DNA of 7,155 nucleotides from an uncultured Pseudogracilibacillus sp. (GTDB lineage Bacteria; Bacillota; Bacilli; Bacillales; Amphibacillaceae), in the NCBI GenBank assembly GCA_937960785.1, contig CALGOZ010000011.1:1-7155 (forward strand), given 5' to 3'. Below are positions 1 to 6,965 of this stretch, piece after piece. A program made the translations under genes and the position numbers. Position 1 is the first letter of the stretch. Every line of letters starts with the position of its first letter. Below the pieces are notes generated by a model that saw only the letters and a list, made by a program, of their open reading frames with translations, was not told the DNA's origin and made no database searches.

Positions 1-274
1 TTATAAAATTATTCCGTGTTTTACTATAACATCTTTCATTCTAGACCTTCGAAAATTAAAAAAACTTCGCTTTTTTAAAATGGTATAACAAATAACAACA
101 TTGTAAAATTTTGTATTTATAAGGAATTGCCGTGATAAATGTTTTATTGTGTTTAAATATGTTATTTTATAAAATGTAATAAAATGTTCATCGAATCGAC
201 TTCGTTTGTTAACGAATAACCATTTTTTAGCTCGAAATTTCATGTATACTTATATGTAAGTGAAGGAAATTAAA

Positions 275-305
275 TGTATAAATTGTTGGTACCACTTTTT
301 ATACA
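275..305. repeat. 31-bp dyad upstream of cydA, possible operator or leader hairpin
   Basis: Outer arms TGTATAAA (275-282) and TTTATACA (298-305) are exact reverse complements. Nested almost exactly at their centre is a second perfect palindrome, TGGTACCA (287-294). The two centres differ by only half a base, giving a nearly symmetric element about 75-105 bp before the cydA start. It could be a regulator-binding site or an RNA hairpin in the 5' leader. It does not match the Rex, Fnr or cre consensus, so I assign no regulator. Confidence 0.35.
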
Positions 306-316
306 ATTAAATGTCC

Positions 317-325
317 TGATATTTA
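317..325 (+). promoter_or_regulatory. weak candidate extended -10 for cydA
   Basis: TGaTATTTA has the TGn extension of an extended -10 element and lies 55-63 bases before the cydA start. The expected -35 position about 17 bases upstream holds only T/A-rich sequence with no TTGACA-like hexamer. Other possible -10 hexamers, TATACT at 245-250 and TACAAT at 302-307, also lack partners at proper spacing. It is offered only as the best visible candidate. Confidence 0.15.
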
Positions 326-379
326 GTTGTATTGTCCCATAGTAGCATCAAGAATGAACAAAAGGAGATGTAACGAATT

Positions 380-1783
380 ATGGACCCAGTGATACTTGGT
401 CGACTCCAATTTGCGTCAACAACGATTTTTCACTATTTTTTCGTACCAGTGTCAATCGGATTAGCCTTCATTATCGCCATTATGCAAACTTTATATGTTG
501 TAAAAGGCGATGAAGTGTACAAGAAGATGACAAAATTTTGGGGTACATTGTTCCTTATTAACTTTGCTGTCGGTGTTGTTACTGGTATTTTACAAGAGTT
601 TCAATTTGGTATGAACTGGTCAACCTATTCACGATTTGTCGGTGATGTGTTCGGCCCATCCTTGGCTATTGAAGGTTTATTAGCCTTTTTCTTAGAATCA
701 ACCTTCATAGGGATTTGGATTTTCGGTTGGAAACGTCTACCGAAAAAAGTCCATTTATTATCGGTATGGCTTGTGTCTATCGGCACAATTTTATCAGCTT
801 TTTGGATTTTATCTGCGAACTCCTTTATGCAAAATCCAGTCGGTTTTGAATTTGTTGATGGTAGAGCACAGATGAATGACTTTGTTGCTATATTGACGAA
901 TCCCCACCTTTGGTCACAGTTTCCGCACGTCTTAATTACATCCTTGTTAACTGGTTCATTTTTAGTTGCAGGTATTAGTGCCTGGAAGTTATATAAAAAG
1001 CAAAACATAGAAATGTTTAGGCGTTCTTTTAATATTTCTATTGTGTTTGGCTTAATTACTTCTGTGACTGTATTATTCACTGGTCATTGGCAAGCCCAAT
1101 ATTTAATTGAAGCCCAACCAATGAAAATGGCTGCTGCTGAAGCCTTATGGGAAAACAGTGATGATCCTGCACCTTTTACCGTCTTTGCAGCGATTGATAC
1201 GAAGAATAAAGAAAATAACTTAGTCATCGAAGTACCTTATATGTTAAGTTTCTTATCTTATAGTAAGTTTAGTGGTTCCGTCACAGGTATGAATGAATTA
1301 CAGGCCTATTATGAAGAAAAATATGGACCAGGAGATTATATTCCACCAGTAAAAACACTATTCTGGGTATTTAGAATTATGACGGGAGCCGGTGCATTAA
1401 TGCTCATTTTAGCTATTTATGGCCTATACCTGCGTCGTAAAGAACTGTTAATGCAACATCCGGTGTATTTAAAGCTAATGACTTTTGCCATAGCCTTACC
1501 CTTTATCGCTAATACAGCTGGTTGGCTTATGACAGAGTTAGGCCGTCAACCTTGGATTGTTTTTGGATTACTTACGGTAGAAGATGCCATTTCACCAACA
1601 GTTACGGGAGGAGAAGTGTTGTTTTCCTTAATTGCCTTTACGGTAATTTATACGATACTGGCAATTGTTACAATTTATCTGTTCGTCCGTCACATTAAGA
1701 AGACAAATCACGATCACGACAAGAAAGAAGAAGTACCAAAGGATCCATTCGATCGAGCAGGAGGTGCGGAAGTTGTCTCTTAG
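380..1783 (+). CDS. cydA: cytochrome bd ubiquinol/menaquinol oxidase subunit I (CydA)
   Basis: CydA is the haem-bearing subunit of cytochrome bd. It oxidises membrane quinol and reduces O2 to water without pumping protons. The 467-residue length matches the B. subtilis protein. Seen in the sequence: H18 (equivalent to E. coli H19), the GxxTG...EFQFGMNW block near 68-80, E98 and E106 in the EGLLAFFLE segment (proton path), H183 and M334 (in FRIM) as haem b558 ligands, K249 and E254 in the quinol Q-loop, and the conserved GRQPW at 388-392. About nine membrane segments are visible. The region between K249 and FRIM is short, as in the short-Q-loop class typical of Firmicutes. The ATG is preceded by AAAGGAG at 361-367. 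The charged His/Asp/Lys-rich tail follows the last membrane helix. The gene overlaps cydB by 11 bp, and the cydB ribosome binding site lies inside it. Confidence 0.97.
   Translation: MDPVILGRLQFASTTIFHYFFVPVSIGLAFIIAIMQTLYVVKGDEVYKKMTKFWGTLFLINFAVGVVTGILQEFQFGMNWSTYSRFVGDVFGPSLAIEGLLAFFLESTFIGIWIFGWKRLPKKVHLLSVWLVSIGTILSAFWILSANSFMQNPVGFEFVDGRAQMNDFVAILTNPHLWSQFPHVLITSLLTGSFLVAGISAWKLYKKQNIEMFRRSFNISIVFGLITSVTVLFTGHWQAQYLIEAQPMKMAAAEALWENSDDPAPFTVFAAIDTKNKENNLVIEVPYMLSFLSYSKFSGSVTGMNELQAYYEEKYGPGDYIPPVKTLFWVFRIMTGAGALMLILAIYGLYLRRKELLMQHPVYLKLMTFAIALPFIANTAGWLMTELGRQPWIVFGLLTVEDAISPTVTGGEVLFSLIAFTVIYTILAIVTIYLFVRHIKKTNHDHDKKEEVPKDPFDRAGGAEVVS
1759..1765 (+). promoter_or_regulatory. ribosome binding site that sets the cydB start
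   Basis: AGGAGGT lies seven bases before the TTG at 1773, inside the last codons of cydA. It decides the start of cydB: upstream in-frame alternatives give a charged, non-membrane N-terminal extension and lack such a site. Placement inside cydA suggests translational coupling of the two oxidase subunits. Confidence 0.8.
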
Positions 1784-2786
1784 TGAATTATGGTTTATAT
1801 TAATTGCCATTTTGTTTATTGGTTTTTTCATATTAGAAGGTTATGACTTTGGTGTCGGTATTGTATCACGGTTTTTAGGCAAAACAGATAAGGAGAAAAG
1901 AGTCTATATTAATACGATAGGACCCTTTTGGGATGCAAATGAAGTTTGGTTAATTACTGCTGGAGGGGCGATGTTTGCAGCCTTTCCCCACTGGTATGCG
2001 ACGATGTTTAGTGGTTTCTATATCCCCTTAGTCTTCATGCTGTTGGCATTAATTTTGCGCGGAGTATCGTTTGAATTTAGAAGTAAAGTAGACCAACAAA
2101 AATGGCGGAATACATGGGATTGGGCGCTTTGGATTGGAAGTTTTTTACCTCCACTATTATGGGGGGTTGTCCTCGGTAATTTTATGACTGGAATGCCGAT
2201 AACGGAAGATATGGAATTAGGAGGGAGCTTCTTACAGTTCTTGCATCCTTTTGCCCTGTTAGGTGGAATCATGTTCGTACTTTTAACAATGACCCATGGT
2301 TTGCAATTTATCACCTTAAGAACGAAGGATGATTTGCAAGAAAGGGCAAGAAAGCTTAATAAAAAAGTAACGCCTATCACCATCGTTTTCTTGTTACTTT
2401 TTGCAGTTTTAGGCTATGTGCTCACGGATGTGTTTACCTACCACGGACAAGGATTTATTATCATACCAATTATAGCTTTGGTTACCCTTGTAATCAGTTA
2501 TTTCTTAAACAAACAAAGACGAGATAAACTAGCCTTTACTCTCACAAGCGTTTCTATTGCATCTCTAACAGCAAGTGTATTTATCGGTATGTTTCCGCGA
2601 GTGATGATTAGCTCTATTGACAATGCCTTTAGCTTAACTGTCTACAATGCTTCTTCCGGAGATTATACCTTGAAGTTAATGACTATTACTGCAATCATCT
2701 TGTTACCGATTGTATTAGGCTATACTGCATGGAGCTACTATATTTTTAGAAAGAGACTATCAACAGATGATGATTTGGAGTATTAA
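1773..2786 (+). CDS. cydB: cytochrome bd quinol oxidase subunit II (CydB), TTG start
   Basis: CydB is the second integral membrane subunit of the bd oxidase; it packs against CydA and supports haem assembly. I start it at TTG 1773, giving 337 residues beginning MSLSELWF, close to the 338 residues of the B. subtilis protein and served by a full AGGAGGT site. An open frame continues upstream to 1665, but those 36 extra residues are highly basic and read through cydA in another frame. Family marks seen: LEGYDFGVG at 21-29 with D25, IGPFWDANEVWLITAGGAMFAAFP at about 49-72, RGVSFEFR at 96-103, GSFLPPLLWG at 122-131, and NASSGDYTL at 292-300. Eight or nine hydrophobic segments are visible. It overlaps cydA by 11 bp and ends 3 bp before the next gene, so expression should be coupled. 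Confidence 0.95.
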   Translation: MSLSELWFILIAILFIGFFILEGYDFGVGIVSRFLGKTDKEKRVYINTIGPFWDANEVWLITAGGAMFAAFPHWYATMFSGFYIPLVFMLLALILRGVSFEFRSKVDQQKWRNTWDWALWIGSFLPPLLWGVVLGNFMTGMPITEDMELGGSFLQFLHPFALLGGIMFVLLTMTHGLQFITLRTKDDLQERARKLNKKVTPITIVFLLLFAVLGYVLTDVFTYHGQGFIIIPIIALVTLVISYFLNKQRRDKLAFTLTSVSIASLTASVFIGMFPRVMISSIDNAFSLTVYNASSGDYTLKLMTITAIILLPIVLGYTAWSYYIFRKRLSTDDDLEY

Positions 2787-2789
2787 TCT

Positions 2790-4511
2790 ATGAAAAAAAG
2801 TAAAAAAGGACTCCCGGTTTTTCCGGGGTCCCTTTCTAATTACACGATATTAACTATCCTAATCTTATTAGAATCAAGTAGCTTAATTGCCCAAGCTTAT
2901 TTTTTAGCTAGGGCAATTACTGCGCTTTTTGAGCGTATTCCTTTAAAAGATGTGACACCTTTTATTTTGGCTTTTTTCTCTTTTTACGTATTACGTCAAT
3001 TGTTCGTCCAAATTGAAACGAAGCTTGCAACGCAATTTGCAAACAAGACTACTGAAAATTTACGGAACAAACTATTTTCTAACTATTTTGCGAAACCGAT
3101 TTCTAGACGGAAAGGAACAGGTCATTTAGTCACCTTGGCGATGGAAGGAATCGATGATGTGAGGAAGTATTTAGAGATTATTGGCATTAGAACCCTTCGC
3201 TCTTTTATCTTGCCAATAGCAATTGTCATCTTTATATTTCCTTTTGATTGGATATCGGCGGCAATTTTAATTATTACGGTCCCAATAGTAATTGTGTTTA
3301 TGATTTTGCTAGGAATAGCAGCAGAAAAAATGGCGAATAAACAGTATGAAACCTATAAGCGCTTATCCAATCATTTCGTCGATTCATTAAAGGGCTTAGA
3401 AACTTTAACTTTTTTAGGGAAAAGTAAGTCTCACGCCAAACAAATCAGTCAAGTAAGCAATCAGTACCGTACCGCGACGATGAGAACCTTGCGAGTTGCT
3501 TTTTTGTCTACATTTGCTTTAGATTTCTTTTCAAGTTTATCAATTGCTTTTGTTGCGGTAGGCTTAGGATTTCGTTTAATTGATGGAAGCGTCCTGTTGC
3601 AACCGGCTTTGACGATTCTTATTTTAGCGCCTGAATATTTCCGCCCGATTAAAGATGTAGGCAAAGACTATCATGCTACCCTAAATGGCCAGCTTGCTCT
3701 CGAGGAAATCGATGAATTAATCGGTTTAAATTTAGGTGAGGATCTTGCTGGAGAAAGGGTTTTTTCACTAATAGAGCAACCTGAAAGCCTTCAAATCGAA
3801 GGGATAACTGTTTCGATTGATGGCAATCCCATATTAAAAGATCTTTATACGACTGTAGAAAAAGGTATGATTGGCATTATCGGCGCTAGTGGATCTGGTA
3901 AATCAACATTTATCCAAGCTCTTGCGGGACGGTTGCCCTTTGATACAGGTACAGTGCATATAAATAATGAGGGTTTCAACAGCTTACACCACCCTCACTG
4001 GTTTGAAAAGATTGCCTATATTCCACAACACCCTTATATATTCCCTATTTCTTTAAAAGATAATATTTGCTTTTATCGACCGGAAACAACTGATGGAGAA
4101 GTAAAAGCAATTGTAGAAAAAATTGGACTAACTAAAATTGTCGAAAAGTTTCCTAAAGGAATTAATGAGAAAATTGGTGAAGGACACCGGAGTTTAAGTG
4201 GTGGACAAGAACAGCGGATTGCTATGGCTCGCGCGCTCTTGAGTGAGAAACCAATTATTTTGCTTGATGAACCCACAGCCCATTTAGATATCGCAACGGA
4301 ATACGAAATTAAACAATTGATGTTAGAATTGTTCAAAGATAAATTTGTCTTCATTGCAACCCATCGTCTTCATTGGATGAAACATATGGATCAAGTTTTA
4401 GTCTTTGATAAGGGACGGATAGTCGAACAGGGTAGGCATGAAGACTTGTTAGAGAATGGCGAAATTTATCAACAATTTGTAAAATGGAGAGAGGGTGACT
4501 CCTTTGGATAA
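2790..4511 (+). CDS. cydD: ABC transporter permease/ATP-binding protein, CydD type (called CydC in B. subtilis order)
   Basis: This is one half of the heterodimeric CydDC exporter required to assemble cytochrome bd; it is linked to export of cysteine/glutathione and to haem handling in E. coli. The 573-residue protein has an N-terminal membrane domain (about 15-290, some six helices) and a C-terminal nucleotide-binding domain. The ATPase motifs are intact: Walker A GASGSGKS at 365-372, Q-loop Q413, signature LSGGQ at 469-473, Walker B IILLDE ending at E494, and H-loop H525. The membrane domain carries CydD-like blocks: IAQAYFLAR near 33-41, FPFDW near 150-154, and ILAPEYFRPIKDVG near 278-291. 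On that basis it is the CydD-type partner, although Bacillus naming calls the third gene of the operon cydC. The ATG lies 3 bp after cydB with GGAG at 2777-2780. A strong hairpin sits in its first codons. Confidence 0.93.
   Translation: MKKSKKGLPVFPGSLSNYTILTILILLESSSLIAQAYFLARAITALFERIPLKDVTPFILAFFSFYVLRQLFVQIETKLATQFANKTTENLRNKLFSNYFAKPISRRKGTGHLVTLAMEGIDDVRKYLEIIGIRTLRSFILPIAIVIFIFPFDWISAAILIITVPIVIVFMILLGIAAEKMANKQYETYKRLSNHFVDSLKGLETLTFLGKSKSHAKQISQVSNQYRTATMRTLRVAFLSTFALDFFSSLSIAFVAVGLGFRLIDGSVLLQPALTILILAPEYFRPIKDVGKDYHATLNGQLALEEIDELIGLNLGEDLAGERVFSLIEQPESLQIEGITVSIDGNPILKDLYTTVEKGMIGIIGASGSGKSTFIQALAGRLPFDTGTVHINNEGFNSLHHPHWFEKIAYIPQHPYIFPISLKDNICFYRPETTDGEVKAIVEKIGLTKIVEKFPKGINEKIGEGHRSLSGGQEQRIAMARALLSEKPIILLDEPTAHLDIATEYEIKQLMLELFKDKFVFIATHRLHWMKHMDQVLVFDKGRIVEQGRHEDLLENGEIYQQFVKWREGDSFG
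2808..2831 (+). repeat. GC-rich hairpin in the first codons of cydD
   Basis: GGAC (2808-2811), a bulged T at 2812, and CCCGG (2813-2817) pair with CCGGG (2823-2827) and GTCC (2828-2831) around a TTTTT loop. Flanking AAA (2804-2806) and TTT (2833-2835) can add pairs beyond a mismatch. The stem is unusually GC-rich for this DNA and lies about 20 nt inside the cydD frame. It is followed by CTTTCT rather than a long T run, so it is not a standard terminator; it could affect mRNA decay, pausing or translation of cydD relative to cydAB. Confidence 0.45.
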
Positions 4512-6216
4512 TTGGATTAAACCCTATTTGAAAGACAATAAATGGCGAGTTCTTTTATCGTCAGTTTTTGCCTTACTAGGGGTCTTTTCTGGGACGATGC
4601 TACTTTTTGTGTCTGGATATTTGATATCAAAATCCTCCCTACGTCCTGAAAACGTCATGATAATTTACATCCCTATTGTTTCGGTTCGGGCTTTTAGTAT
4701 CGGTCAAGCTGTCTTTCCTTATTTAGATCAGTTAGTAAGTCATGATATTGTGTTACGAATTTTAGCCAAATACCGTAATCGGCTTTATTCTATTTTAGAA
4801 CCACAGGCAGTATTTCTGCAAAGTCGTTATCAGACTGGAGACATCCTTACAGTATTATCGGATGATATCGAAAAGTTACAGGATCTTTTTATCAAAACGA
4901 TACTTCCTAGTCTTGCAGGGATCATCGTTTATGTGGTTTTCTCCATAGTTATAGGAGTATTCGACCTTGTTTTTATGGTCCTTCTTCTCTTGTTACTTGG
5001 AGTTATTGTTTTTCTAATGCCATTCATTTCGTATCATTTAATGGCAAGAAAGCATATACAGATTAAACGTTACCGTTCAAACTTATACAGGGATAGTACG
5101 GACTCACTATTTGGTCAACTCGATTGGTTAGTAAGTGGCAGAGTGGAAGAGGTAACTAACAGAATTTCAAAACATAATCGAAAGCTTATGGATAATATCG
5201 GAAAAATTAATCATTGGGATTTATTTCGTGACTTCTCCTTACAAGTAGTCATCGGTATCATTGTTCTCAGCATGTTAATTTGGACGAATACGCAAGCTGC
5301 TAACGGTGCGATTTCTCCTACAGTCATTGCTGGTTTTGTACTGATGATGTTTTCTATTACCGATGCTCTACTGCCGATCAATGATGCGGTAGAGACACTT
5401 CCTATTTATGAAGAGTCGTTGGACCGCTTAAATAAGCTTGAGAACAGCTTGATAGAAGAGAAGGACTATGTAGATTGGAGGAAGCAAGCCAACAACGATA
5501 TTGTAGTCACCTCTCTTCAGTACCAATATCCAAAGGAAGATGAACCAATTATTAAGGATGTCTCCTTCACAATCCAGGAAGGAGAAAAGGTTGCTATTTT
5601 AGGCAGGAGTGGGGCAGGTAAATCAACCTTATTAAAATTGTTATCGGGTTTAATCGAACCGGATCGAGGAGAAATACTGATTGGAAATCAAATAGTGAAT
5701 TCTAGCGCTCTTGCAAGGTCGATTTCTGTTTTAAACCAAAAACCTCATCTCTTTAATACAACAGTGGCTAACAATGTAAGAATAGGAAGAGAAAATGCCA
5801 CTGATCAAGAGGTCGTCGCTTCTTTAAAACAGGCGAAAATTTATGATTATATTGCGTCATTACCAGAAGGAATTAATACACAGATGGAGGAGTTAGGCCA
5901 ACGTTTTTCTGGTGGAGAGCGGCAAAGAATCGCTTTTGCCCGAGCCTTGATCCAAGAAACACCGATTATTTTGCTAGATGAGCCTACCGTTGGGCTTGAC
6001 CAAATTACAGAAATGAAATTAATTAACACCTTTATTTCAGCAGTCCCAGAAAAAACGATTGTTCTTGTAACCCATCATTTAGCTGGAGCAGAATGGATGG
6101 ACAAAATTATCTTTGTCGATGAGGGTGAGATAGCCTTTTCTGGTTCTCATAAGGAATTAATGGAGGCGAATGCTTACTACCGTACCCTTTATGAAATGGA
6201 CCAAGGTATTGGTTAA
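4495..6216 (+). CDS. cydC: ABC transporter permease/ATP-binding protein, CydC type (called CydD in B. subtilis order)
   Basis: This is the second half of the CydDC heterodimer needed for cytochrome bd maturation. With the GTG start it has 573 residues: membrane domain at about 15-300 and ATPase domain at about 335-570. Visible motifs: Walker A GRSGAGKS at 370-377, Q-loop Q415, signature FSGGE at 471-475, Walker B IILLDE ending at E496, and H-loop H527. The block VSGYLISKSSLRPEN (39-53) and the RAFSIGQ...YLDQLVSHD stretch (65-84) are typical of the CydC partner. The start is uncertain: GTG 4495 (overlap 17 bp, GGAG at 4486-4489) or TTG 4504 (overlap 8 bp, GAGGGTGA at 4491-4498), which would begin MDNWIKPY. 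Either way it overlaps cydD and should be translationally coupled. It is the last operon gene. Confidence 0.93.
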   Translation: MTPLDNWIKPYLKDNKWRVLLSSVFALLGVFSGTMLLFVSGYLISKSSLRPENVMIIYIPIVSVRAFSIGQAVFPYLDQLVSHDIVLRILAKYRNRLYSILEPQAVFLQSRYQTGDILTVLSDDIEKLQDLFIKTILPSLAGIIVYVVFSIVIGVFDLVFMVLLLLLLGVIVFLMPFISYHLMARKHIQIKRYRSNLYRDSTDSLFGQLDWLVSGRVEEVTNRISKHNRKLMDNIGKINHWDLFRDFSLQVVIGIIVLSMLIWTNTQAANGAISPTVIAGFVLMMFSITDALLPINDAVETLPIYEESLDRLNKLENSLIEEKDYVDWRKQANNDIVVTSLQYQYPKEDEPIIKDVSFTIQEGEKVAILGRSGAGKSTLLKLLSGLIEPDRGEILIGNQIVNSSALARSISVLNQKPHLFNTTVANNVRIGRENATDQEVVASLKQAKIYDYIASLPEGINTQMEELGQRFSGGERQRIAFARALIQETPIILLDEPTVGLDQITEMKLINTFISAVPEKTIVLVTHHLAGAEWMDKIIFVDEGEIAFSGSHKELMEANAYYRTLYEMDQGIG

Positions 6217-6511
6217 GAAAAAGGTGTTACCATATCGTTCGTGCACATATTCCATCCACAAATGGTATGGTGACCTATGCTTAAGTAACTACTAGAAAGA
6301 AATTTTTGAAGAAAATGCTACCCTAGGTTAGGACAGCATTTGAAGTTGGTTGACTTCTGATTGCAGGTAAGACCTAGGGAAAAGCTAATCGAAAAAAGTG
6401 AGACATGTCTTTATTTAACTGCCCAAAGGTTCACACATACTTGTATAAGGCTGGAATTCTAGCTACTTTGCCGAATAACATATTGATACATTCATTTTTT
6501 TAGCAAACGTG
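6217..6511. other. non-coding gap between cyd operon and tRNA genes
   Basis: I see no gene here. Contents: an imperfect hairpin right after the cydC stop (GGT 6223-6225 and ACCATA 6229-6234 against TATGGT 6266-6271 and ACC 6273-6275), a more complex foldable segment at 6313-6379, and a 10-bp palindrome AGACATGTCT at 6401-6410. None is followed by a clear T run, so where cyd transcription ends is not obvious. T-rich sequence at 6494-6501 just precedes the tRNA promoter. Confidence 0.6.
6313..6379. repeat. nested, mutually exclusive inverted repeats
   Basis: Fold 1: AAATGCT (6313-6319) pairs with AGCATTT (6335-6341), with CCTA/TAGG (6322-6325, 6329-6332) inside, separated by a 2x2 internal loop. 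Fold 2: CCCTAGGT (6321-6328) pairs exactly with ACCTAGGG (6372-6379), enclosing GCA/TGC (6336-6338, 6362-6364) and GAAGT/ACTTC (6342-6346, 6353-6357). The two folds compete for the same bases. There is no U tract and no downstream protein gene within reach. It may be part of the operon 3' end, a small RNA or chance. Confidence 0.35.
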
Positions 6512-6540
6512 TTGACAACATTTCCGAAACATTATATAAT
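6512..6540 (+). promoter_or_regulatory. consensus sigma-A promoter for the tRNA pair
   Basis: TTGACA at 6512-6517 and TATAAT at 6535-6540 are perfect consensus hexamers with a 17-base spacer. Transcription should begin around 6547, giving a leader of about 25 nt before tRNA-Gly; a small dyad TGGCT / AGCCA (6547-6551, 6563-6567) lies in that leader. A promoter this strong fits stable RNA genes. Confidence 0.88.
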
Positions 6541-6570
6541 AATTCTTGGCTGTTGAGAGATAAGCCATTT

Positions 6571-6641
6571 GCGGGTGTAGTTTAGTGGTAAAACCTCAGC
6601 CTTCCAAGCTGAAGTCGTGGGTTCGATTCCCATCACCCGCT
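6571..6641 (+). tRNA. tRNA-Gly(UCC)
   Basis: A full cloverleaf can be drawn. The acceptor stem GCGGGTG (6571-6577) pairs with CACCCGC (6634-6640), with T6641 as discriminator. The D stem is GTTT/AAAC with GG at 6587-6588, and the anticodon stem is TCAGC/GCTGA. The anticodon TCC at 6603-6605 decodes GGA and, by wobble, other glycine codons. The T arm GTGGG/CCCAT carries the TTCGATT loop. CCA is not encoded, as is common in Bacillales. It is the first gene after the promoter and is 8 bp from tRNA-Arg. Confidence 0.97.
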
Positions 6642-6649
6642 TTATTTTT

Positions 6650-6723
<74 letters not shown>

Positions 6724-6768
6724 TTTATATGTTTAGACCAGATAATTTTTAAGTTTTTTCGTTTTACA

Positions 6769-6814
6769 AGAATGCTCCGAAAACATTGATTTAATAAGGT
6801 TTTCGGAGCATTCT
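6769..6814 (+). terminator. perfect 16-bp hairpin after tRNA-Arg, probable terminator
   Basis: AGAATGCTCCGAAAAC (6769-6784) is an exact reverse complement of 6799-6814, with a 14-nt loop. It lies 45 bases after tRNA-Arg and is the obvious candidate for ending the tRNA transcript. The tail CTGTTTATTCTCC is only moderately T-rich, and the 14-nt loop is longer than usual, so it may be a weak or atypical terminator, or a recombination-related dyad. No convergent gene is visible on the other side. Confidence 0.6.
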
Positions 6815-6835
6815 CTGTTTATTCTCCAAAACGTA

Positions 6836-6919
6836 GGTTAAGGCTAGTTAAGGTTGAAAATATTTTTTTACTACACAAATACTACACAAATTCATTGTTT
6901 TCGTTAGAAATCTTAACTA
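6836..6919. repeat. phased GTTAAGG repeats with an inverted copy
   Basis: GTTAAGG occurs at 6837-6843 and 6847-6853, a 10-bp step close to one helical turn. TAGTTAAG (6845-6852) has an exact inverted copy CTTAACTA at 6912-6919. The set brackets the tandem ACTACACAAAT pair. Confidence 0.4.
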
Positions 6920-6965
6920 ACACTACACAAACGCAACACATTACCAAGATTTTTATTTGTGTAGT
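6870..6965. repeat. ACTACACAAAT repeat cluster, possible integrase arm sites
   Basis: Two perfect tandem copies of ACTACACAAAT lie at 6870-6880 and 6881-6891, a third 10-bp copy (ACTACACAAA) at 6922-6931, and an exact inverted 11-bp copy ATTTGTGTAGT at 6955-6965. A degenerate CTACACA lies further on at 7076-7082. Short repeats in mixed orientation beside a tRNA gene fit arm-type binding sites of a tyrosine integrase at the edge of an integrated element. No integrase gene is in view, so the role is inferred. Unrelated protein-binding repeats remain possible. Confidence 0.55.

Larger units (their letters stand above)
1..379. other. AT-rich upstream region, no supported gene
   Basis: This stretch precedes cydA and should hold its promoter and control sites. 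It is extremely A+T rich. What I can see: an A/T-only dyad TTAAAAAA / TTTTTTAA at 56-63 and 71-78, a 12-bp palindrome ATTTTATAAAAT at 164-175, a tandem 10-bp repeat at 169-188, a TTCGTT / AACGAA dyad at 201-206 and 211-216, and a larger dyad at 275-305 listed separately. An 80-codon open frame on the minus strand (243 to 1) has no ribosome binding site and looks like a low-complexity chance frame. No clear Rex box (TTGTGAA-N4-TTCACAA) or CcpA cre site was found, although both regulators control cydABCD in B. subtilis. No consensus sigma-A promoter stands out; an extended -10-like TGaTATTTA at 317-325 is the best weak candidate. Confidence 0.6.

Noticed and set aside
206..226. Rex-like half site TTGTTAA
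   Set aside because: The second half (TTCACAA-like) is absent at the proper spacing.
1..243. 80-codon minus strand open frame
   Set aside because: No ribosome binding site, low-complexity Lys/Phe/Ile-rich product expected from AT-rich DNA, and no recognisable domain.
368..382. CcpA cre-like sequence TGTAACGAATTA near the cydA start
   Set aside because: One base is missing between the TGNAA and CG parts of the consensus, and the right half does not match.
1665..1772. N-terminal extension of cydB
   Set aside because: Reads through cydA in another frame, is highly charged rather than membrane-like, and TTG 1773 has a full AGGAGGT site at ideal spacing that restores the family length.
6401..6410. 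Palindrome AGACATGTCT as an operon terminator
   Set aside because: It has no room for a loop without losing most of the stem, and is followed only by TTATTTAA.
6870..6965. CRISPR array
   Set aside because: The repeats are only 10-11 bp, in mixed orientation, with no regular unique spacers and no cas genes.
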